Shown here: piece by piece, positions 1 through 5,757 of the stretch
Layout of the letters: each line of letters opens with the position of its first letter
How positions within the stretch are numbered: position 1 is the first letter of the stretch
NCBI GenBank assembly: GCA_910578655.1
Contig: CAJTQE010000006.1
Span: 32,690 to 38,446, forward strand
From: an uncultured Christensenella sp.
Lineage (GTDB): Bacteria; Bacillota; Clostridia; Christensenellales; Borkfalkiaceae
Direction of reading: 5' to 3'
Length of the DNA stretch: 5,757 bases
Made by a program: the position numbers and the translations under genes
The notes under the pieces: generated by a model
Database searches by the model: none
Told to the model about the DNA's origin: nothing
The model's input: the letters and a program-made list of their open reading frames with translations, nothing else

Positions 1-1
1 G

Positions 2-247
2 GCTTATACAAATTCAAGCTGTACTATGGTCGATACTTCCGTATCGCTTAAATCGCGCTCTAAGCACGGCGTTGAATCCGGTATAGACATTAACAATAAC
101 TGGATACCGGCGGCGAATTTAGTGGTTCAGTCTTTACAGGCAGGTACGCACTACATAAAATACGAATCGCCGACGGGCAAATGGGCGGACGGTTCGCGTA
201 CTCCCGTAGTGTTTAAATTGGTAATACAGACGCGTGAAACGGCAAGG
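2..247 (+). repeat. Module R0, C-terminal part only (residues 1-82)
   Basis: This is the tail of a module cut by the left edge. It shows the late strand A-G-T-H-Y-I-K-Y, the signature W-A-D-G-S (Trp 61), the closing strand V-F-K-L-V-I and the linker ending at T-A-R-P. The N-terminal Y-x-G strand is not recognisable in the part present. Confidence 0.7.
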
Positions 248-3200
248 CCAAGTATGAAAAGCGAAACAGGCGTTGCTGCAAACGGTAAGGAAAAGGAAGT
301 ATACTATAACGGTCAGGACCAAACGGTAACTTTCCTCCGCGCCGACCCCAACCTGGTCACTTACGTTGCGCCGGGTATGACGGAGGAGTCCTGGTCCTCG
401 GACGGAACTCTCGTTCTGAAGAGTAAAGAACGGGGCAAGTACAATATTACGCTTGCTCTTGCCAACCCTGCAGGCTGCGTGTGGGCCGATACAAAGACGA
501 CGGAAGCCATCAACTTCTCGTTTACGATAAAGGAACAGAAGATAGAAAAGCCGAAAGTCACCCAATGGCCGCAAGGCTCCGGTCTGACCCATACGGACAC
601 AACGTGCGAGATAGACTACGACGGCACGGAAAAGACGCTGACTATATCTCCTGCCTGGAAAGACCAGTTGATTATCATTGCCGCAGGATTGAGATACGAC
701 TTCGTTCCCGTTGACGATGACGGCGACGGCGTTCCCGACAGAAGCTCCTGCGTGTTCAAAATGACCGATTCTGCCACGCAGACCATAACCATAATGCCCG
801 GCGACGGGTATATCTGGGATAATCTGACGTTTACGCCGATTACGTTTACGTTCAAAATAAACGCGGTTGCGATAGATTTCCCCACCCTTAAAGACGACGG
901 CAATATGGCGGGCAATACCAAAACCGTCACGTTCGACCCGACCTCCGGTTGGTTCACGACGATGGTAATTGAAAATTGCCCCAAAGACGCAATAGTAGTT
1001 GAAACGGGTGCAATGACGGAAGTAAGCTGGGACGTTCCCGCAGGATTTACAAAACCCGACGGCCAGCCCGTTATCGACTTTGACCGCAGCGTACTTACGC
1101 TGAAAGCTTCCAACGCGCAGAAATACGTAATAACGTTTGCGCTGTCAAATACTAACTACCGATGGAAGAATTCCGGCAGTTCACCACCGGTATTCATACT
1201 CGAAATCAAAAAATTCCAGCTCGACAGACCGTATATAGACGAGCAAACGGGCAAATTCCCCACCTGGACGGTAGAGGGAAATACCAAGACGGTTTACTAT
1301 AACGATAAAACCGATATCGGCCAGCCCTGGACTGCGGTTGCGGACAGGTACTTTAAACTGTTTGTCGGCGGATTTACCGGCGGACGCGCAGGACTTGATT
1401 CAAATGCGGGTCAGATAACCATACGATACGATATCGACGGTGCAAACTACGACTATACCGACGGGCTTGAAGAAGTCTGGACGAATGCAGGCTCTTCCCT
1501 TTCGGGTTCTACGGCTCACCTAACCCTTAAAGGTATAAAGGCAAGCAACTACCTTATCAATATTGCGCCCACTTCCAACTACGAATGGAAAGACGGCACT
1601 AACGATATGGTGACGTACAAATTCGTCGTTACGCCCATTTCGCATAGCACGCTTCAAATGTACGTAAAGAATGCCGGCAGTTCCAGCTGGGCGCCTTCGG
1701 GCTTTGCCGGCGAGGCGACTTTTAACACGCAAAGGCTTGAGTTCCGTATCGGCAATGAAAACAACCTTACGGAAATTTTCGTTGAAGACGAGATGGATGT
1801 CTTTCTCGTCAACAACGACAACAGGGAGGAAACCATACCTTTCCCCACCGGTTTCCACCTTGCGCCTAAGTTTATACGCACCGAAAACGATATGCGCGTA
1901 GTCGTTCTCGAAGGCTATGCAACGGACGCCGGCGTTTATACAATAAAGCTCAGCTTAAAAGATAAAAACTATAAGTGGCAGGACGGCACCGGCGCGGATA
2001 TATTCTATACGTTCACCGTCAAGGCGCTGTCGATAGGCAAGCCCGTTCTTCTCAACGAGGGCGGCGGCGGTCAGGACTTTACGGTCTATCCGGACGACGG
2101 TTTCGTCACGGCAGGTTATAACGGCAACCCGATAGAGATGGTAATAAGCGTCAAAAACAGCGACAATATTATCAGGGCCGTATACGACCCCGAAAACGTC
2201 GATAATGACGCTACAAGCCCCAACGGCAAGGGAATCTGGCCCAAGAGCTGGGGCTCGGCAGGATACGAGGACGGATTAGACAGACTTGTAGTCAACTCCG
2301 TAAACGTAGGCAATCACTGCGTTAGGCTTGAAATCAACGACCCGAACTATATGTTCGACAACGACCAGACGAGTTTTGATTTCTACATTAACGTAGACTA
2401 CGCGGACGTCGACGACATAGTGTTCAGTTACAGTGCGAACGACGATGCACCCACGGTAATCGGCGGAAACAATTCGGTTGACACGCGCGAGTTTGATCCG
2501 GAAGTTACCCACAAAATCACGGTAACGCGCTCTACAGACGAATTTGCAACCACGCCTTTCGATACGCAGTTTACGTTCGAAGTAGTTTACAGCAACCCTA
2601 ATTACGAGTTGAAGACAAGTACTTACAAATCAGACAGTCTCACGCTTGAATTCTACGACGCAAACGTATATCAGATAAATATCTATCTTACGGCTAACTA
2701 TCGCTGGAAGTCGATGCAGGGTTCAATCGGCGCGGCAATGACAATGACGTTCGAAGTCGAACCTAAGTTCGTTTCTATGCCCAAAATCATAGACGAGGGC
2801 GAGAAGAACGACGACGGAACGGACGCGGCTTCGATAAACCAGACGACGCGCGTAAAGGAAATTACTTACGACGCAACAAAAAACCAGAGCATTGCGATAG
2901 ACTTCGGCGACGACTACGCGGCGTACGTTGTAGACGAAGCGAATACGACGTCTTTCCTCAATAAGGATACCACTGTAAGCGCGCTTGACAAAAAGGTGAG
3001 ATACACTGCGAAGAGCGCGGGAAATTACAAAGTTGTAATTGCCCTTTCGGACGAAAACAACTACGCTTGGTCGGAGGGAGCAACGGCGGAATACATCCTT
3101 AAAATTCTTCCGCGTGCAATATCTCTGCCTGAGGCGTTCTACATCGATTCGAAGTTTATTAACAACCCTCACGACGACTACGAAGATATTAAAAACGGCA

Positions 3201-5757
3201 TAAACAGCACGCTTATCACCCCCGACAGCAACAACGAATATATAACCACGCAGACCTATACGGGCAAACTGCACTACGTTTATCTGTTCGGTTATGCAGT
3301 TGAAAACAGCGAGGTGGAAGTGCTTGTTACCGCAAACGACCCCAACCCCGCAGACCCCGTAGTCGGTTACGGCGACAGGTCAATATCCGTTTCGGGTATC
3401 ACGCGCGGACACTACGTTTATGCAACCAACGTATGCGAGTACACTATCACGCTCAAATTCAAACTGAACGATGAATTCGGCACTCCCAACTGTCACTGGT
3501 CGGGCGTGAACACCGGCGATGACCTTTTGCCGAGAGAATTTAAGTTGGTCATTGAAAAACTGGGCATCGACGCGCCTTTCATTAAGTTAGACCCGACGAT
3601 TACTTTCGACGTCGACAATAAGATGGCGTATCACTTCACTTACGACGGTTTGCCTACCGGTCCGACTTTGGTTATCGGCAACTGTCTGGAATCCAGCCCC
3701 GTACTGTATATGAGCTATACTTACGACCGCTCCAAAACGGACGTGGTTCAGGATTTGGCTAACAAAGAAGTCAATTTCATAATAAAGAATACGGCTCAGG
3801 TAGGCACGGAATATCTTCTTACGGTTTCTCTCGATACAGACAACGAATACTGGATTAATCCGCTTAACCCGACGGATAAGACGGACTTTGCAGATAAGCT
3901 TATATATATAATTATAGATAAGCTGGGCATCAAAGCTCCCGAAATTTTAAACGAGGGTGAAACGGACGCAACCTATGCCGCAGACGGACTTTCCAAAAAG
4001 TTTACCTACACCGGTAACGCCTGGCCCAACGCTATCAGGTTCACCAACGTAGATTACGACAACCTCGATTACAAGATTGGAGATTCAAAGATGTACGAAC
4101 TTGTAAAAGAGGCAAACGACAACCTTGTTTCGGGCGTACGCGTGGCGGATTCGGGCACTTATCCCGTAGTATTCAGCCTCAACGATAAGATAAACCTTAA
4201 ATGGGACGGCACTGCGGACGATTCGGCCGACAGGACTTACTCGCTTATAATCGACCCCATAAGAATCGCAAAACCCGTGTTAGACCAAACGGCGATGAAC
4301 GGTTTGTTCAACAACGTTGATACTTACACGCTTGACGATTATAATTTGACGGTCGTCTATCATAAGAACAGTAATAACGAAGGCGAAACGCAATACATTA
4401 TCGTAAAGAACTTCGTTAACGACGAAAATCAGATGAAGTTCAAAACGTCAGGAACCGCGTTTGCGGAAGACGTTATAAAGATTAACAACGACACCGCGCT
4501 TAAAACGGGTTCGTTTGCGGCAGGAGTTTATCAGCTTGTCATTTCACCCGAACCTAACATCGGCTGGGACGACGGCACGAACGGCGACGTAGTATTTACG
4601 CTTACCATAGAAAAGAAAGAATACGCAACGCCGGAAATCGACGACCCCGCACTTTCGCTTACTCCTCCCGAAGCGCCGACGGTAGTAGACCAGACGAGAA
4701 CGGTTACTTATTATCTCGACCCCAACACGGGCAGCGGCGCAGACCAACTGTTCATAATCAAGGATATCGACGAAAAAGTCCTTAAAATGGCGGAGAAGAG
4801 CAGTGATGACTTTAAGTTTATCGGCACGGCTCCCGGACAAAACGGCAAAACCGATTATCAGTTCAGCGCAAGCAAAGCGGGAGAGTACTCCATCAAGTTC
4901 AATCTTATCAACTTTGCAAACGAATGCTTAGATTACGATAATACCAAAGACTACGTGCTTTACAAGTTCATAATCAACAAGTACGAGCTTGACGTTCCCG
5001 TAATCGATACGGACGGCACGGCAATGCTGAAAGACGAGTCGGCAACAAGCGGCGCATACACTGCGGTTTACGACGCGGCACGGCACGGCGCGCTTGTCCT
5101 CAACGTCCGCGACGGCAACTATATGACCTATTCGCCCGCAAACGGTGAGTACGATATGGTTACAGGCACTAAGAAAGGTCAGTTCTTCTACGGCGAACAC
5201 GTTTCTACGACCGAAACCGCGCCTTCAAGCGGACAGTATATGATTATCGACGACATATTCAATAAGAGTACGTTTGACGGTAAAACTTTCGTAACTAAGT
5301 TTGACGGCAAGTTCCAAAGCCCGACCTCGAATATAGGTTATACCCAGCTTAACAGAGTAAACTTTATCCTCATTCACGCGGCTGAACCCGACACTTACGA
5401 GCTTGTGTTCAAGCTTAAAGACCCTGTAAATATGCAGTGGGACGACGGCAGCGTGACGGATAAGAAGGTTAAACTTATAATCGGCAAAAAGCAGATAGCT
5501 GCTCCCGAATTAATGGTAAACAGCGCACAGTCGCAGCCGTACACCGGTAAGCCCGTTACGTTCAAGCTTAAAAACGTTTTCGGCGTCAGGTCCTTTGACG
5601 AGACGGCTAACACCGAAGTTGTTCCTGCGGTTGAATACGAGATTTTAAACATCGTCAGTCCCAACGGAAGCGTTATGAGGGCGACGGGCCTTGATACAAC
5701 CAACAATATCCTCACGCTCAGTGCGACGGATATCGGCAGGTATACCGTAACCATACA
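2..5757 (+). CDS. Giant repetitive surface-type protein made of Ig-like/MBG-like modules; internal fragment, both ends missing
   Basis: The frame starting at base 2 stays open to the window edge: 1,918 codons plus two bases, with no start region or stop visible. The product is a chain of 14 complete and two cut modules of about 100-170 residues, each predicted to be beta-rich. Recurring marks are an early Y-x-G followed by a T-V-T-F-like strand, a late A-G-x-Y-x-I-x-L-x-L strand, N-Y-x-W-x-D-G-T, a closing Y-x-F-x-I strand and a linker I-x-x-P-x-I. The chain looks rich in Asp, Asn, Thr and Tyr and poor in Cys, with no membrane-length hydrophobic segment, coiled coil or LPxTG-like motif. Such arrays are known from secreted or wall-bound bacterial proteins, where they act as stalks or adhesins. 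That role is inferred here, because signal peptide, anchor and functional head would lie outside the window. No enzymatic motif was recognised. The reading frame is very secure; the family name is tentative. Confidence 0.93.
248..550 (+). repeat. Module R1 (residues 83-183)
   Basis: The shortest complete module, about 101 residues. It opens with E-V-Y-Y-N-G and T-V-T-F, continues with G-K-Y-N-I-T-L-A-L, and has the Trp in C-V-W-A-D (Trp 161) without the usual N-Y before it or G-T after it. It closes with F-S-F-T-I and the linker K-I-E-K-P. Confidence 0.75.
551..880 (+). repeat. Module R2, with a calcium-loop-like insertion (residues 184-293)
   Basis: It opens with I-D-Y-D-G-T and T-L-T-I. 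The late strand is T-Q-T-I-T-I-M-P, which lacks the usual Tyr. The signature is G-Y-I-W-D (Trp 272), then F-T-F-K-I and the linker I-D-F-P. The middle of the module holds an Asp-rich loop, listed separately. Confidence 0.72.
713..739 (+). other. Thrombospondin-type-3 / EF-hand-like calcium loop motif (residues 238-246)
   Basis: Nine codons spell DDDGDGVPD, an exact fit to D-x-D-x-D-G-x-x-D with Asp 238, 240, 242 and 246 and Gly 243. In thrombospondin type 3 repeats and dockerin- or EF-hand-like loops these side chains bind calcium. I saw no second copy in the other modules. The motif match is seen directly; calcium binding is inferred, and a single loop without partner loops could also be a plain acidic turn. 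Confidence 0.55.
881..1228 (+). repeat. Module R3 (residues 294-409)
   Basis: The opening strand is G-N-T-K-T-V-T-F without Y-x-G. Next come A-Q-K-Y-V-I-T-F-A-L and the signature N-Y-R-W-K-N (Trp 388), in which the D-G-T turn is replaced by a Ser/Pro-rich stretch. It closes with F-I-L-E-I and the linker L-D-R-P. Confidence 0.75.
1229..1651 (+). repeat. Module R4, enlarged (residues 410-550)
   Basis: About 141 residues, roughly 20 above the usual size. It opens with N-T-K-T-V-Y-Y-N, much like R3. The extra length is a Gly- and Tyr-rich middle (about residues 453-500, including G-G-F-T-G-G). A-S-N-Y-L-I-N-I and the canonical N-Y-E-W-K-D-G-T (Trp 529) follow. The closing linker lacks the usual proline, so the boundary with R5 is approximate. 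Confidence 0.72.
1652..2041 (+). repeat. Module R5 (residues 551-680)
   Basis: A module of about 130 residues whose second half is close to the consensus: A-G-V-Y-T-I-K-L-S-L, N-Y-K-W-Q-D-G-T (Trp 659), Y-T-F-T-V and the linker I-G-K-P. Its first half has no Y-x-G and is rich in Glu and Asn, including E-N-N and V-E-D-E. Confidence 0.75.
2042..2413 (+). repeat. Module R6, degenerate signature (residues 681-804)
   Basis: It starts with P-V-L-L-N-E-G and a run of four Gly, then A-G-Y-N-G. The late strand is V-G-N-H-C-V-R-L-E-I. The signature reads P-N-Y-M-F-D-N-D, with Phe 785 in place of Trp. The closing strand is F-D-F-Y-I-N-V, and the linker has no proline, so the right boundary is approximate. 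Confidence 0.68.
2414..2779 (+). repeat. Module R7 (residues 805-926)
   Basis: The first half is divergent and lacks Y-x-G. The second half has A-N-V-Y-Q-I-N-I-Y-L and N-Y-R-W-K-S (Trp 902), with no D-G-T. It closes with M-T-F-E-V and the linker V-S-M-P. An earlier N-P-N-Y-E-L (about residue 870) looks like a second, partial copy of the N-Y signature within the module. Confidence 0.7.
2780..3127 (+). repeat. Module R8 (residues 927-1042)
   Basis: It begins with P-K-I-I-D-E-G, the same leader type as R6 and R11. E-I-T-Y-D-A, A-G-N-Y-K-V-V-I-A-L and N-Y-A-W-S-E-G-A (Trp 1023) follow, then Y-I-L-K-I and the linker I-S-L-P. Confidence 0.76.
3128..3574 (+). repeat. Module R9, enlarged (residues 1043-1191)
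   Basis: About 149 residues. The extra length is mostly an N-terminal Asn/Asp-rich extension before the opening strand T-Q-T-Y-T-G. C-E-Y-T-I-T-L-K-F and N-C-H-W-S-G (Trp 1166) follow, then F-K-L-V-I and the linker K-L-G-I-D-A-P, which is close to the one ending R10. Confidence 0.73.
3575..3937 (+). repeat. Module R10 (residues 1192-1312)
   Basis: It opens with H-F-T-Y-D-G, then V-G-T-E-Y-L-L-T-V-S-L and N-E-Y-W-I-N-P (Trp 1284), in which D-G-T is lost. The closing strand is the hydrophobic L-I-Y-I-I-I, too short to be a membrane segment. The linker is K-L-G-I-K-A-P. Confidence 0.73.
3938..4273 (+). repeat. Module R11 (residues 1313-1424)
   Basis: Leader P-E-I-L-N-E-G, opening strand K-F-T-Y-T-G-N, then D-S-G-T-Y-P-V-V-F-S-L and N-L-K-W-D-G-T (Trp 1401). 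It closes with Y-S-L-I-I and the linker I-A-K-P. This is one of the more canonical units. Confidence 0.77.
4274..4630 (+). repeat. Module R12 (residues 1425-1543)
   Basis: The opening strand is Y-N-L-T-V-V-Y without Y-x-G. The late part is canonical: A-A-G-V-Y-Q-L-V-I, N-I-G-W-D-D-G-T (Trp 1522), F-T-L-T-I and the linker Y-A-T-P. Confidence 0.77.
4631..4996 (+). repeat. Module R13, degenerate signature (residues 1544-1665)
   Basis: A Pro-rich leader (S-L-T-P-P-E-A-P) precedes the strand R-T-V-T-Y-Y-L. The late strand is K-A-G-E-Y-S-I-K-F-N-L. The signature reads N-E-C-L-D-Y-D, with Leu 1643 where Trp is expected. It closes with Y-K-F-I-I and the linker L-D-V-P. Confidence 0.7.
4997..5503 (+). 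repeat. Module R14, largest, with internal insertion (residues 1666-1834)
   Basis: About 169 residues, some 45 more than average. It opens with T-A-V-Y-D-A. The extra sequence in its middle (about residues 1700-1785) is rich in Phe, Tyr, Gly and Thr and contains two nearby F-D-G-K copies (about 5273-5314). The end is canonical: D-T-Y-E-L-V-F-K-L, N-M-Q-W-D-D-G-S (Trp 1813) and the linker I-A-A-P. The insertion matched no domain I recognise. Confidence 0.72.
5504..5757 (+). repeat. Module R15, N-terminal part only (from residue 1835)
   Basis: The module is cut by the right edge. It shows Q-P-Y-T-G-K and V-T-F-K-L, then after a variable middle the late strand I-G-R-Y-T-V-T-I. Its Trp signature would follow just outside the window, so the array and the gene continue beyond this point. 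Confidence 0.7.

Noticed and set aside
481..714. A 77-codon + strand open frame in another frame
   Set aside because: It sits within modules R1-R2 of the main frame and has low-complexity charged content with no recognisable domain.
134..1113. Several minus-strand open frames of 79-165 codons
   Set aside because: They overlap the module-bearing + frame, overlap each other in different frames, and show no conserved motif or ribosome-binding site.
2874..2886. Run of six A, a possible slippery site
   Set aside because: The frame continues unchanged on both sides with module R8 intact, no useful alternative frame follows, and no stimulatory structure was evident.
2723..3274. A long (183-codon) open frame on the minus strand
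   Set aside because: It is in register with the + strand codons, where the sense codons TTA, CTA and TCA that would create antisense stops are rare. Its product is rich in Arg and Val with no domain, while the + frame carries the repeated module pattern throughout.
3899..3919. Possible transmembrane segment in R10
   Set aside because: The hydrophobic run is about six residues, far too short to cross a membrane, and matches the closing beta strand of the other modules.
3899..3922. AT-rich stretch with TATAAT-like sequence resembling a promoter -10 element
   Set aside because: It encodes the closing strand L-I-Y-I-I-I of R10 in the main frame and has no convincing -35 partner or downstream gene start.
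4544..5754. Three further minus-strand open frames (98, 90 and 119 codons)
   Set aside because: They lie opposite modules R12-R15, whose signatures are clear on the + strand. One looks hydrophobic, but only as the complement of ordinary Asp/Asn/Thr-rich codons.

Overview
The whole window lies inside one protein-coding gene on the + strand. Reading from base 2 gives 1,918 consecutive sense codons plus two leftover bases, with no stop. Neither the start nor the end of the gene is present, so this is an internal piece of a very large protein. No intergenic DNA, RNA gene, promoter, terminator, mobile element or CRISPR array was seen.

The protein is a tandem array of divergent beta-rich modules of about 100-170 residues. 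There are 14 complete modules (R1-R14), a cut one at the left edge (R0) and a cut one at the right edge (R15). A typical module opens just after a proline linker and then has an early strand often built around Y-x-G, as in YYNG, YDG or YTG, followed by T-V-T-F-like residues. After a variable middle it carries a strand of the type A-G-x-Y-x-I-x-L-x-L, then N-Y-x-W-x-D-G-T, a closing strand such as Y-x-F-x-I, and a linker of the type I-x-x-P-x-I. The module tryptophan falls at residues 61, 161, 272, 388, 529, 659, 902, 1023, 1166, 1284, 1401, 1522 and 1813. Phe (785) and Leu (1643) take its place in R6 and R13. This layout resembles the bacterial Ig-like / MBG-like repeats of large secreted or wall-attached proteins. 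That family link is inferred from pattern, not from a search.

The organism is probably a bacterium. The base composition looks middling, all of the roughly two dozen Trp codons are TGG, and no TGA occurs in frame, which fits the standard code. From memory, repeats with Y-x-G, A-G-x-Y-x-V and N-Y-x-W-x-D-G-T are common in giant surface proteins of gut Clostridia (Bacillota), so that is the best low-confidence guess. The likely role is an extended extracellular stalk or adhesin-like surface protein. The sorting signal, anchor and any binding or catalytic domain would lie outside this window.

Points worth a second look are the size of the array, a single thrombospondin-type-3-like calcium loop in R2, two modules that lost the signature tryptophan, three modules enlarged by insertions (R4, R9, R14), and near-identical linkers on either side of R10.
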